This document shows, piece by piece, positions 1-12,419 of a stretch of 64,000 nt of DNA. How positions within the stretch are numbered: position 1 is the first letter of the stretch; each line of letters opens with the position of its first letter. A model generated the notes under the pieces. It saw only the letters and a program-made list of their open reading frames with translations. It did not search any database and was not told where the DNA came from. Source of the stretch: Pardosa pseudoannulata (taxonomy: Eukaryota > Arthropoda > Arachnida > Araneae > Lycosidae). Location: contig CM063498.1 in assembly GCA_032207245.1 (NCBI GenBank), positions 55,188,490 to 55,252,489 on the forward strand. Direction: 5' to 3'. A program made the translations under genes and the position numbers.

Positions 1-3000
1 CTAGCTCTCTACTGTAAGATAAACTGAACTATATCTGAACAGTTAGGATTCTGTCATTCAGTCCACAGATTGGAATCCCGTTGCTGACATTAATCCATGT
101 TACCTTTCAAAATTGGATCTCAGCAGTAAGTCCTGGTTTAATTAACCAATGTCAAGAAACATTCATAGCAGTGCCTCCAACAATTTAAACTAACAATCAG
201 CCCATAATATTACAAATAGACATCGATCTTAAATGAATATTATGTGGGCCTACACTATACGTATCTAATTGTTTTTACCTATTATAATACCTTAATATAA
301 TGCAATTATAAGTCAGACTCAGAAATCAAATCTACTGTAATGTAAAAGTTTAAAATGGTGATAGACCTTAATAAGATTGTGCATATAATTTTTTAATATT
401 ATCATGAAACGATTTTTGTTTTCTTTTTAGTGATATTAGAGAGCAACAGTTTAAATAGTTCAACAAATTTTCAAACATCACATTATTCCTAATTTTCTAC
501 TCTGGTCCGATATATTATTAAATTTTTTCAAATCTCGTATATTAATATACATTTGCAGAAGCGCATCTACTAAATTTAAGATGCATAATTATTTTTATTA
601 CACAGATGCACGTGAGAGTACTAAATTTACATGTTATAATTAATGTGCATTTGTAGAGACATTACATCCTGAATATTAATCTGTAACTAACTTGTCAAAG
701 AAACCAATATTGTTTTAGCAATTTTCGACATATGGTATGATGACCTCCGCCCAGAAAGTTTACCATTATTTGGCGACATATTTGTCAAATCTATGACTAC
801 AAAATCTTTACGTTAACTTGAGGATAATCAGATAACGTAAAGATTAAAGTCTTGGACAGAGAAACACTGAGGTGTCAGATTCTAGGCAGGAAGGTGCATA
901 CGATATTTCATTGTATATATTGAGAGATGGTGCAAGTTAAATTTATGTGTTTATATGTCCTGTAACTGGTAGGTTAGTAGGAGTTAGAGAGGTACGAAAT
1001 TAAAAGAAAAAAGGCTCCGGCCATACAAAAATGTGAACATTTTCTACAGCCTGCCATCGTAAAATCCTTACATCCGTCAGTGTAGGTACTCCGCTGAAAG
1101 GTATGCAAAAGAAAGTTATAGAAACTATTGAAAATAGTATTTTTCAGAATGCACGATATCTACCTTAACCATTTGAGGTCAGATGTTCATATAAGGAACA
1201 CTTTTCAATTCGGCTTAAAGGATATTTGTATCTAATTATATAAAATTTATTTATTATAAATTCATTACGATCATATGTAGCCCAACATATGGTTTAGAGG
1301 ATTTTTTCAATACTGCATTATTATATGATTTTATTGAAAAAGAGTCGCATACATTATAAGACCGTCCATAAAGTGTTAAAGACTATTAACAAGCCTATAT
1401 AAAACTATAAGAATCAGTAAAGATCGATCAACGACTGTGTTTGAAATACGTTGATATAGAGTAGATTTCCAATACGATTCATTATGTGCAAGTTATTCTC
1501 TTTTCAGTGCAGCTAATTCGTTATTTTTTAGGTGCTGTTAGAAGAAACTTTTTGTGTTTATCGTTGTTTCGAATAATGCTATTCCAGAATTTTTGGAAAA
1601 GTATGAAGTAGAGAAACTATATAATAAGTAATAATTTTGAGTTTTATTATAAATGACATCGTATGATGTTTAAAATTACAAAATTTTCCCCACAACTGAA
1701 GACTGGCTAATGTTTTAAAACATTAGGTTGTTTGGGTTTCATTTTCTTTTATTTTTAAGAGTACATTATAACTTAGACTTGAGAAATCATCCAATATAAA
1801 TCCAGATAAAACGTTCTAGATAATAATGGGTTTTAACTCCATACGAATTTATGAGGACCATATGAATTTATGAGGTACATTTGCTATTCAGAATTCGCAA
1901 AACTATATTTATCTAGCTATTAACTATATTGTGATAGTTATTAGTCTACCGGTTTCATTTTCATCACTTAATATATAATGATGCCCTCATATAAATTTAA
2001 ATCCGAGAGTAGGTTAATTTGATTAGGGTTAATTCATATAGTTGACTAATTATATTACCACATTTGTACTTTACCTAATGTTTTACCTGGTCTCTATGAT
2101 TACTAATTTCACCTTAGTAAGAGATTACAACATCAAAAGACAAAATAATTATTTGAAAGTGTATTTTTGTAAAACAAATTTCTTTTGTAACGTAATCTGT
2201 AAATTCACTATTATTTATGTGTCTATCAGGATATCTTTCGGAGTAAAATTATTTTCTGTTAAACAGCAAATATTGCAGTGGTAATTTGAAAATAAAAATT
2301 TTTAACTATCAATAATTCCTTCTAAATAACTATTGATAAAAATCTTATCTAAATTATTAAGACCTTAGGGGAGTAAAATATGTAAATTAAAGCACATTAA
2401 ATATTTCAGCCTGTAGATATGATCTGAAATTTTAAATATTATAGGGTGTCAATTAGGAAAAAGAAATATTTTGTGATATGAAATATATTTGTTATTTAGA
2501 TGTACACTCGGTACTCTAAAATAGAGTATAAAAATAGATATCGCAATTCTTCCCGATTTCAATTATGAACCTGCTAAAAAAGTAAATTATTCTTTGAAAA
2601 ATTTCCCACTGAAATCAACCATAATCTGTCAATCCAAATGAAAAAATTATAAAAATAGCATATAATTGAAAATTTTGTGGATTAAAGGAATTCTACACTT
2701 TTCAACTGTTATCATATTAGGAAACCACCCGGCATACTTTTGAAGAACGAACATTTTTGAAAAAAACCGTCATAAAAATGCATATTTTTATTCAAGATAA
2801 TCATATAAAATTTTGTGTATGTATAACATACACATTTATTTTAAATTTTTGGGTTCATTTTCAACTTAAAATGAATAAAATTATCTAAACCTACACCGAG
2901 TTTCCTTCCTACATTTTTTATTGTTTTCATCTCTTCTGGAACAACAAACTTTGAATTATTTTGTTGTTTGCCGTTTCTTATTTGTGAGAGGTAACTGTCT

Positions 3001-3098
3001 AATAAAATGACTTTCAATCAAACGGCTTATTTAAACTTAGCCTGCCTCTTTTTGCAATGGCATCTGATATATTATTTTTTGTAAATAAGCAGTTCAAA
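1..3098. other. AT-rich non-coding DNA, nothing recognised
   Basis: About 3 kb of AT-rich sequence with no transposase, reverse-transcriptase or domain motif that I can see on either strand. The longest open frame (2042-2284, 80 codons, + strand) is rich in Phe, Tyr, Ile and Asn, as expected for chance translation of AT-rich DNA, and it matches nothing I know. I saw no internal repeat here of the kind found further along. Confidence 0.6.
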
Positions 3099-3110
3099 AT
3101 AGTTTGTACT

Positions 3111-3470
3111 GTAGTAGATTGAGTACTAGTACTGTATAGATTGAGAAATGAACATAATTCCGGGCATAAGAAATAGATTGTTTCAATATTTTTAGCTCGT
3201 TACTTTTGAACACTTCAGCCCGGAAATAACACGGACACGAGATATAGAGGACGAAACTTCACCCCGTAACACATTACCAGTATTGTAGTACTGTCAGATT
3301 GAGTACTGTATAGATTGAGTACTGTAGTAGATTGAGTACTAGTACTGTATAAATTGAGAAATGAACATAATTTCGGGCATAAGAAGTTGATTGCTTCAAT
3401 ATTTTTGGAGCTTTACTTTTGAACACTTCAGCCCGGAATTAGATATAGAGGACGAAACTTCACCCCGTCA
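3111..3470 (+). repeat. Two direct copies of a ~160-bp repeat
   Basis: Copies at about 3111-3279 and 3325-3470 share long near-identical runs, including TGAACACTTCAGCCCGGAA and AGGACGAAACTTCACCCCGT. The second copy lacks about 15 bases (ACACGGACACGAG-type insert) found in the first. Short AGTACTGTA(G)TAGATTGAG motifs also repeat between the copies, so the boundary is itself a small tandem repeat. There is no coding content. Confidence 0.75.
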
Positions 3471-3528
3471 TTTTGGCGGAAGCGAGAAGGAAGAGGTTAA
3501 TACTTTGTGAAAACAGAAAATATTTGAT

Positions 3529-4105
3529 AGTCAAACTAAAAATTAAACAGTCTTAAATTGTAAAAAATAGAATTGTAAAAGTTATCGTTGCAGAGTATCA
3601 GCAATGTGTTTTAAATGTAAATGAACATAAACAAACTTTTAAAAATAAAACTAACGTTTAATTTACTTAAAACATACAAAGAAAAGGTTTAAGGCAAATA
3701 AACATGGTATAGAATCCTTTAAACTGGTACCTTAAACTGTTAAACAAAATTACTACTAGTAAAAGAAAAAACATTGAAAAACGATTACAAAATGAATACA
3801 TTTGACCTTACTAAAAAATTTAGGCTAACCCAGAACCAGGCACGAGCAGAACCTCATAAAGCGAAGTTATTTTGCACCCCTCATTACGCAGATCGACTTC
3901 TCAAGCAACAAACAAGTTAAAATGAGCCGCTTAAGTAAGAACTTGTATTATTAAATTCGTTGGGATAAATTTCCCTTACCCAATTAGAAGCTAACTATTT
4001 TATGGAGTTGAGAAGTCGGCCTGGCCAAAGGTTAGATTAAGACACGTACTTTTGACTAGTATTTTGTGTATGAGTGAACAAACCAAGGTGTTTCATTTGA
4101 CAACA
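3529..4105 (+). repeat. Duplicated segment, copy 1 (no insert)
   Basis: About 577 bp that reappears nearly unchanged at 4593-5452 in the same orientation. Differences are a few single-base changes and indels (for example GAACCAGGCACGAGCAGAACC is conserved in both). It begins AGTCAAACTAAAAATTAAACAG and ends TTTCATTTGACAACA. This copy lacks the 265-bp element found near the left edge of copy 2, so it gives a reference for the unfilled sequence. Confidence 0.85.
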
Positions 4106-4592
4106 ATATTTAGAGTTGCCACTTACTGAGAACCTTGCCTATTGCTGACTTTTTGCAAGAACGGTCTGCAGAAATAGCTGAACCTTTATATATGTAGAAT
4201 GTTATAAAGGCTTACATCTACATCTGATATAGATATGAGATAGTTTATCTAAAGTTGTGATTTTGTTATAAGATTCAGTCTGAACTAAGCATTTGATTTG
4301 TTTAAAAAGATGACAATATTTACATTGGCGTAAATGGGTTATAGTTTGTATCTTTATATTTCACATGAAAAAATTTCTAATTAAAAGGCAGTGTTATAAA
4401 GTTCCCTGAAGTTATATATTCCTTGAAAATGTGAATTTTATTGCTATGGAAAAATATTGAAATTGACAACTAAGCCTTTACCTACTTCTACTTTCATAAT
4501 ATTCAGTTTTCTTTAAATTCATCGTTGATATAGAACAGTTTTATCAATAATGCTTCTTCAACTTTTGACAACATTGATAGACAATCTAATTT

Positions 4593-5452
4593 AGTCAAAC
4601 TAAAAATTAAACAGACTTCTTAACACTAAACATACCAACATTTAATACATACCTATTTCTACCATAGCGGGTCAAATGACCGGACTTTATTTTTCTGATT
4701 ATAAATGTATGAAATATGAAAATTGGAAGGGAATAGACAAATAAGCTTTATTATAATTTAACAAAATTGTATATTGTCAATTTTTATGTATTGCAAACAC
4801 AAAGAATAAGAATTTTTAATTCATTTCCCATCGCATTTTTTACATAAACCTTATGGGTCATTTGACCCGTTCTATGGTATGTTTAGTGTTAAACAGTCTT
4901 AAATTGTAAAAAAAAATGGAATTGTAAAAGTTATCGTTGCAGAGTATCAGCAATGTGTTTTAAATGTAAATGAACATAAACAAACTTTTAAAAATAAAAC
5001 TAACGTTTAATTTACTTAAAACATACAAAGAAAAGGTTTAAGGCAAATAAACATGGTATAGAATCCTTTAAACTGGTAACTTAAACTGTTAAACAATATT
5101 ACTACTAGTAAAAGAAAAACATTGAAAACGATTACAAAAATGAATACATTTGACCTTACTAAAACTTAGGCTAACCCAGAACCAGGCACGAGCAGAACCT
5201 CATAAAGCGAAGTTGTTTTGCACCCCTCATTACGCAGATCGACTTCTCAAGCCACAAACAAGTTAAAAATGACCCGCTTAAGTAAGAACTTGTATTATTA
5301 AATTCGTTGGGATAAATTTCCCTTACCCAATTAGAAGCTGACTATTTTATGGAGTTGAGAAGTCGGCCTGGCCAAAGGTTAGATTAAGACACGTACTTTT
5401 GACTAGTATTTTGTGTATGAGTGAACAAACCAAGGTGTTTCATTTGACAACA
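4593..5452 (+). repeat. Duplicated segment, copy 2 (with TTAA element)
   Basis: Second copy of the 3529-4105 segment. It is interrupted about 20 bp from its left edge by the inverted-repeat element at 4624-4888. After the insert the alignment resumes at TTAAACAGTCTTAAATTG and runs to TTTCATTTGACAACA. The octamer TTAAACAG is present on both sides of the insert (4607-4614 and 4889-4896) but once in copy 1, which is what a target-site duplication would leave. Confidence 0.85.
4624..4888. mobile_element. 265-bp TTAA-flanked MITE
   Basis: TTAA lies on both sides (4620-4623 and 4889-4892). The ends are perfect inverted repeats CACTAAACATACCA/TGGTATGTTTAGTG. Inside each end is a palindromic block, GGTCAAATGACC on the left and GGGTCATTTGACCC on the right; if the left arm is taken to carry a ~24-bp insertion, the inverted repeat extends to about 33 bp. 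There is no coding capacity. TTAA targeting suggests a piggyBac-type (or other TTAA-specific) transposase acting in trans. The left junction carries 13 extra bases (ACAGACTTC before TTAA), so the exact target is ambiguous. Confidence 0.75.
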
Positions 5453-6119
5453 AACATTACAGTAGTTCAATGATTTGCAATTTCCACTCTCTATTTATTT
5501 GCTATAAGTGAATTAAGAGCTAGTTGTATATTCGTCATCAGTGAGAAAATTAACATATTTAAAGGAAACTGCACAAAACCGTCATCAATTTGTGAATTAT
5601 TTATCTTTGTACCAGGAATAAAATTTTCCCGACAAGTTTCATGAAAGTACTCGTAAATACTAAGGTACAACAATTTCTATTTTTTTACGATTTCTTAAGA
5701 TCTACCAAAAATTGTGTATCATTTTTTGAGTAACTAATAAGGTCTAATAAAAAACTCATATTTTTGCTTAGTCCTTCGCAAACGTGCATTATTTTAAAGT
5801 TATGATTAAATATAGATGAGTGCATAAAAATTAAATTTGCCCTTCTAAAAGAGAAAAAACGGATATTACTAGTTCATGGAGTCATCATTGAAAAGAAAAT
5901 TCGTGCGTTTCTTTGAAGATTCAGTATATTTATTGAAAGATGACCAAAGTGCAAGAAATATGTAGATATGAGTGTATATATACCCTTATGTTGCATGGTG
6001 AACAAGTAGATCTGCTTGAGTCCCATTGTTGCAAATATAATTTTCGAAGCCAATTTTAAAGGCTTATTTACCTTGTTTCTTCGTTTTCTTTATAGATTGG
6101 TTTCAGTCACTGTCAATAT
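5453..6119. other. Non-coding, nothing recognised
   Basis: AT-rich DNA between the segmental duplication and the 148-bp satellite. A 60-codon minus-strand frame (5491-5673) has no motif that I recognise. Confidence 0.5.
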
Positions 6120-7345
6120 TTTGTCATTAGACCAATCCATTGAATTCAGGTGAAATACTTAAGACCAACTCTGAAACCAACGAGAACTACTTGTAGCAAA
6201 TAATGGGATTTAAATCCATAAAATCTGCTACAGAAATTGTCTGCTATTTTATATTTAGTCTCCTTAAAACCCAATCAAATGAATTGAGATAAATTGCGTA
6301 AGAGCAACTCTAAAGGCAAGAAGACCACGAGAACTGTTTGTAGCAAATAATGGGAAATCCATAAAATCTGGTACCGAAATTGTCTGCTATTTTGTATTTA
6401 GTCTCCTAAAAACCCAATATATTGAATTGGGATAAATTGCGTAAGACCAATTCTGAAGAAAGAGACACCCGCGAGAACTGTTGGTAGCAAATAATGGGAA
6501 TCAAATACATAAAATATGGTACCAAAACTGTCTGATATTCTACATATAGTCTCATAAAAACCGAATCTATTGAAGTGAGATAAATTGCGTATTGAATTGA
6601 GATAAATTGCGTATTGAATTGAGATAAATTGCGTAAGACCAACTCTGAAGGGCACGAAACCCACGAAAACTGTTTGTAGCAAATAATTGGATTTAAATCC
6701 ATAAAATTCGGTACCGAAATTGTTTGATATTTTATACTTAGTCACCTAAAATCCCAATCTATTGAATTGAGACAAATTGCGTAAGACCAACTCTGAAGGG
6801 CAAGAAACCCACGAAAACTGTTTGTAGCAAATAATTGGATTTAAATCCATAAAATTCGGTACCGAAATTGTTTGATATTTTATACTTAGTCACCTAAAAT
6901 CCCAATCTATTGAATTGAGACAAATTGCGTAAGACCAACTCTGAAGGGCAAGAAACCCACGAAAACTGTTTGTAGCAAATAATTGGATTTAAATCTATAA
7001 AATCCGGTACCGAAATTGTTTGATATTTTATACTTAGTCTCCTAAAATCCCAATCTATTGAATTGAGACAAATTGCGTAAGACCAACTCTGAAGGGCAAG
7101 AAACCCACGAAAACTGTTTGTAGCAAATAATTGGATTTAAATCTATAAAATCCGGTACCGAAATTGTTTGATATTTTATACTTAGTCTCCTAAAATCCCA
7201 ATCTATTGAATTGAGACAAATTGCGTAAGACCAACTCTGAAGGGCAAGAAACCCACAAGAAATTTTAGTAGCAAATAGTGGGTTTTAAATTCATATAAAA
7301 TCGTACGGAAATTGTCCCATATATTTAGTCTCCTAAACATCCAAT
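6120..7345 (+). repeat. 148-bp tandem satellite, about eight units
   Basis: The anchor (C/T)TCTGAAG recurs at 6169, 6308, 6451, 6643, 6791, 6939, 7087 and 7235. The last four intervals are exactly 148 bp; the two oldest are 139 and 143. The 192-bp interval 6451-6643 equals 148 plus two extra copies of a 22-bp motif (TATTGAATTGAGATAAATTGCG-type, about 6573-6637). The right-hand units are nearly identical and the left-hand ones diverged, indicating recent expansion from the right. Two overlapping minus-strand frames here (6398-6745) read through the repeat and are not genes. Confidence 0.95.
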
Positions 7346-8439
7346 AAACTAAATTCCACTAAAAACTACTATGTTTTAATCAGGTTAGTTATTATACGTG
7401 AATTTTCTCTTCACAAGATTTCATTCAAAAGTACTATAATTTAATCCGACTATCTTTATTACTATCAAACTGAACTATTAAATATTTATTTTTTTTTTAT
7501 AATTTAATGCAGAAAAGTGGAAATGCATATTAATGTACTAATAACGAAATTTACATACTTATTTGAACAATTCTGTCTCAGTTTCATAAGAGTTCCAAAA
7601 ACATTTTAATTTTCATAATTTATGAAAAAAATATATTTATATATTTCTTCCTTTATTTTACTTAATCACAGTTTAGTATGCATTTGCATGAAAATTTCAT
7701 TCTAATAAAATTTTAACTTTATTAAACTTGTGTGTAATATTCTTTTGTAGAGTATATTAATGTTCTTTTTCATGAGAATAGATTCATTTATGTAGATTCA
7801 TAAAATATTCCTCTAGAGAGAAGATTTGTCTCTAAAAATGACACGCTGCCTATATTTTACCTTTTGAGAAATAATCATTGCAAGATTTTATAACAGAACT
7901 CTCATTTACAAATGGCGTTTAATTTTTTTTAACAAAACTAAAGTTTTATATACTTACTTTTAGAGACACAGTCCATATCAAATTCTCTTCTTTAAGAACG
8001 AGGGCCCTTCAACGAGAGAATGTTTAAAAAGCTGTCGGGAGTTGCCATTTTCCCGGCTTAACTAAAATTCTTCGCAAGTCGTTTTTTAAAGCTGGTGAAT
8101 ATTTTAAAGAATTTCTGCATGTACTTGGTGACTGAAGAGTTAAACTGGGAAGATTTTAATTACAGTGAGGTGAAAATCTTATGAATATTTCAAGCCAGCA
8201 ATCTAAAATGCCTGGTAATCTTTCAAAAGATTTTATTTCAGTTAACTATCCAGGAGAAAAATCTGAAGACAAATTTAAAAACTGAAGAAATGAAATTAAA
8301 ACACATCTATTAGATTTCAAATTTTCTATTTCTTGCAGTTTAGTAAAGCTTTATTTCTTTTAAGATAACATTTAAATAGTTCTAAATGGAAACTTTAAAT
8401 TAATTAGAACCTAAACAATAATAACTCCACTTATAATTG
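7346..8439. other. Non-coding, nothing recognised
   Basis: AT-rich DNA without a recognisable gene, inverted repeat or array between two satellites. A short patch around 7980-8060 is less AT-rich but shows no motif. Confidence 0.5.
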
Positions 8440-9765
8440 TATTAATATAATAAGTTTCCGAATTTCGAGTCGTTTTTCAGCCAAATATTTTTGGCATTTA
8501 TTAGGAGTACTTATGTAATAATACCTTGACATACAAATGCATTAAGATAAGAGTTTTTCGTTTTTCGGGTCGTCTCTTAGTCGAACACTTTTGCATTCAT
8601 TAGATAACTTATATAATACTATCTCAACGTAAGAATGCATTAAAATAAGGGATATTTGAGTTTCTAGTCGTCATTCATTTGAATAGTTTTTGTCTTCCAT
8701 TATGAGTAACTATACACTAATATCTCACCTTACGAGTTCATTAACATATAGACTATTCGGAGTTACGAGTTGTCCCTCAGCTGAATTCCTTAACTCAGAC
8801 GCCTTCCGAGTTATGAGTTACAACTTAGTCGAATTTTTATCGCTTTATATCTAGAGTACCTTAGAATACTACCTTCCCATAAGAGTGTATTGAAATAAGA
8901 GATTTTTCGAGTTTCTAAGCGTCATTCATTTCAATAGTTTTTGTCTTCCATTATGTACTTATACAATAATATCTCACCTTGCGATTTCTTGAACATAGAA
9001 ACTATTCGGAGTTACGAGTTGTCACTCAGGTGAATATTTTTTGTCTTCCATTAGGAGTACCTATGCAATAATGCTTCGAATTATGAGTTCATTAACTCAG
9101 AATCCTTCCGAGTTATGAGTTACCACTTAGTCGAACCAGTTTTCGATTTATATCTAGAGTAACTATACAATACTACCTTCACGTAAGAGTGTATCGAAAT
9201 AAGAGATTATTTCGAGTTTCTAGTCGCCATTCGTTTGAATATTGTCTTCTTTAAGAAGACCTATACAATAATATCTCACCTTACATTACCTTTTCTTTAA
9301 CATGAAAACTATTCGGAGTTACGAGTTGTCACTCAGTTGAATATATTTTGTCTTCCATTAGGAGTACCTATACAACAATACTTCGAATTACTAGTTCATT
9401 AACCAAGAAGCCTTCCAAGTTATGAGTTACCAATTAGTCGAACCTTTTTTCGCTTTCCATCCAGAGTAAATTTACAAAAATATCTCACCTTACGAGTTCA
9501 GTAACATAGGAACTATTCGGAGTCACCAGTTGTCACTCAGTTGAATATTTATTGTCTTCCATCAGAAGTACCTATGCAATAATACTTCGAATTACGAGTT
9601 CATTAACTCAGAAGCCTTCCGATTCATGTGTTACTACTTAGTCGAACCTTTTTCGCTTTCTATCCGGAGTAACTGTACAAAATATCTCACCTAACGAGTT
9701 CATTAACATAGGAACTTTCCGAGTTACGAGTTGTTACTCACTCGAACATTTTTTTTACTTCTATT
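8440..9765 (+). repeat. Diverged ~100-bp tandem satellite
   Basis: A core of the form CGAGTTACGAGTTGTCACTCAG followed by TCGAA...TTTT..CTTCCATTAGGAGTACCTATACAATAAT recurs at roughly 8465, 8566, 8661, 8764, 8918, 9010, 9113, 9215, 9317, 9417, 9520, 9623 and 9722. Spacing is close to 100 bp, with one shortened step and one longer step near 8810-8918. Alternating subtypes (GTTGTCACTCAG versus GTTACCACTTAG versus TAGTCGTCATTC) give a higher-order period of about 200-300 bp. There is no coding content. Confidence 0.85.
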
Positions 9766-10213
9766 ACGATTGAAATTTGAGATTTTGGAACGCAGTCGTC
9801 TACTGTTTTGCTACACAAGGACTAATGACAATGGAACCTACTGCTTAAAACAATTCTGAACGTCTATGACCATTTATGCCATCACTCAGATTCTAATACA
9901 CGATCTTCAGTACCCAAAAGCAAAGCTTATCATTTGACCATCATTCTACTTCAATTATGAGCTAAATTCAGAGATCACACCGAGGAGAAGTAGTCTAAGT
10001 CTTTCAACATTAAAAAATTCGAGAAAACATGATAAAATGACTTTTCTAAAATTAATTTTATCTTATTTAAAAAAGCACTGAAAAATTCTCTCCAGAATGC
10101 GAGTTACTGATATATAATAGGGAATATTACATTTATCCTTTTATAGAAGGTTTATTGGTATTTTTCTCAAAACTATTGTTTACCTCTATCAGCAAAATTT
10201 CATTGAATAAGTA
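9766..10213. other. Non-coding, nothing recognised
   Basis: Unique-looking sequence after the ~100-bp satellite; no motif or open frame of note. Confidence 0.5.
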
Positions 10214-10574
10214 TATTGTAACAATAAGTGACATTCAGTCCAGCTCTTTTTCTCTCTTCCCGTGAGTCATTGTCAAAGACATACCAGAACAGGAAGAAAC
10301 TAGAAAGAAACTAGACTAGAAATGAACTAGAAAGAAACTTCGGACTTCTCCCAACCAATAGAAGGGTCCTTTGGTTTGGGGGATTTCGACCCCCCTCCTT
10401 TCTGGAGTGGACCCTGTTTTTTCTCCGCTAGGCAGTCGGATTTTTTGAGCAGACAAGGTTGTTACCAGAAGAGTAAAAGGTGAACGGCTGACATCCGCGG
10501 ATTGTCGAATAAACTTTCGCCATATTGTTTTTTAGGGCCGACGCCAATTCGAAAGCAGTCTTCGATATCTACAA
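10214..10574 (+). mobile_element. Possible solo LTR
   Basis: A GC-richer island within AT-rich DNA that begins TGTAACAATAAG and could end TATCTACA (TGTA...TACA ends). It carries the polyadenylation signal AATAAA near 10508, about 65 bp before the proposed end, the spacing expected for R-U5 of an LTR. It also contains AACTAGAAAGAAACTAGA-type short repeats near 10300-10335. I find no matching target-site duplication, so the ends are uncertain. No internal retrotransposon region adjoins it. Confidence 0.35.
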
Positions 10575-11909
10575 ATGATAAGTTGATTCCAGTTGTATTC
10601 CTTAGGCATTTATTTAATTGTATAAAATAATTTAATCAAGATCTATTTTCCATGTGTTTCTTAATGAGTTTTAATTTCTTCTTTCTCAAGCACTAAGCCA
10701 ATGTAACATTATGTTTACATGTGTATTATAACATATTGCATATATAATACATACATATTATCCATAGAATGAAATTTTATAATGATGACATTCTAACACT
10801 TTCAGTATTGTTTAAAATTAAAACTAATTTAAAAGCTAATAACCATTGTTTCAGTTTTCAAACTTTGTAATTGTTGATTTTACATTTATTATGAAATTAT
10901 GATTCTATAGTATCACACTAATCCTTTTAAAATAAATTTGAATTTATATACTAAATAAAATTTGACTTACTTTATGGAAAAAGAAAGTTTTACTTATAAT
11001 TCTTGTAATCAAACACAGTCATTGTATAAAAAGAAGAAAATGCAATAAAAATAACTTCAAAAACTCGACAGCGTAAATAGAAAAAGGTCTATCGAAACTT
11101 TAAGATGTTTACTGAAATTTTACCCTATTTACAGTACTGTAATTCACTTTGGATATTCTAAACGTACGCAAAATGGATTTCCTACAGAGAAGAAAGCTGT
11201 TTTCTTGCAGCTTTAGTCCCTCATTCCCTTTTCCAAACATTCCGAAATGTTTGAAAGAACCTTGACTGTCTGTTAGAAATTAAATTTAGATTTTTCACTG
11301 TACTTCTTAAATTCCAGAAAATGATAATTTAAGCATTATCTAATATTTTTAACATTATGCAATGGGATTTAAAATTATCCATTATTAAGGTACAAAATAA
11401 CTCAGTTTATATACTCAATATAATGAAGGTGTTACACAAATTTATCATATAAAAAATTTACTAAAGATTAAAATAAATTAAACAGTTTAACATGCTGTTG
11501 AAACTGTAAAAAATTACATTTAAAAATTAAAATTATCAGAACTAACAAAGTTTTTTCATACAAAGACATATTTTTTAATTATAATTCAGTTCCACAGCTA
11601 TATGTTTATATGTACATTTATATCAAGTTTTTAAAATAGCATTTTATTAATTGCATTGCAAAGAAACAAATCTCTAAATGCTTATTAAATAGGGTTCGAT
11701 ATGATCAGACCATATTTCAAATTAATATAAATATATGAGAGTACATATGAGTAATTTTTACAAACTCCCATAAATATATTTATTAAAAGCACAGATGCAT
11801 TGTTCAATGAAATTACTGATAATATAATTTATTTAACCATTAATCTAAATTTATCGAATTTTTTTTATAAATAATTTTTCAAATACCAATAGTTATTCTG
11901 TTAATAAAT
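10575..11909. other. Non-coding, nothing recognised
   Basis: About 1.3 kb of AT-rich sequence with no coding motif, array or terminal inverted repeat seen on either strand. Confidence 0.5.
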
Positions 11910-12419
11910 TTAAATTATTCCCAAAACCATAAATATTTGTGTACTTTTAGTGTATGTTTTTGAGTATGCTTTTAGTAGTGCATTTGCAGCTTAAAGGAAA
12001 ATACGTTCTTCCCTTATTCAGTAGTATTTTTGATCTGCTATTCGTTACTTACCTTTGCAAACTTTAAATATAAATAAGTAGGGTGATTAAAAAAGAAAAA
12101 CTAAAATATTTAGTGATATATTTAATTTTTTATTCACCTTTAAACTTATAGTAATGCAGAATGTTTTGTGTATTGAACTGCACATAGGTGGGTATAGTTT
12201 TTTAATTCAGTTCTTATAAATAGATTAATATGACCAAAAAGAAAGTTACAAAAGAGGGTATGGTTTGGTGAATTTTTCCGCTATCTCAGTTTCGCCAAGC
12301 ATGAGTCTTGGGGTAAACACAGTTGGCACATATTTAAATTAAAACTTTCAAAAATAAACGAACGACTACCACTTCTCCAGAATCTCAACAATACATTTAA
12401 AATAAAATTTATACATTAA

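Noticed and set aside
6398..6745. 115-codon minus-strand frame with internal repeats
   Set aside because: It reads through the 148-bp satellite; the apparent protein repeats are the DNA repeat.
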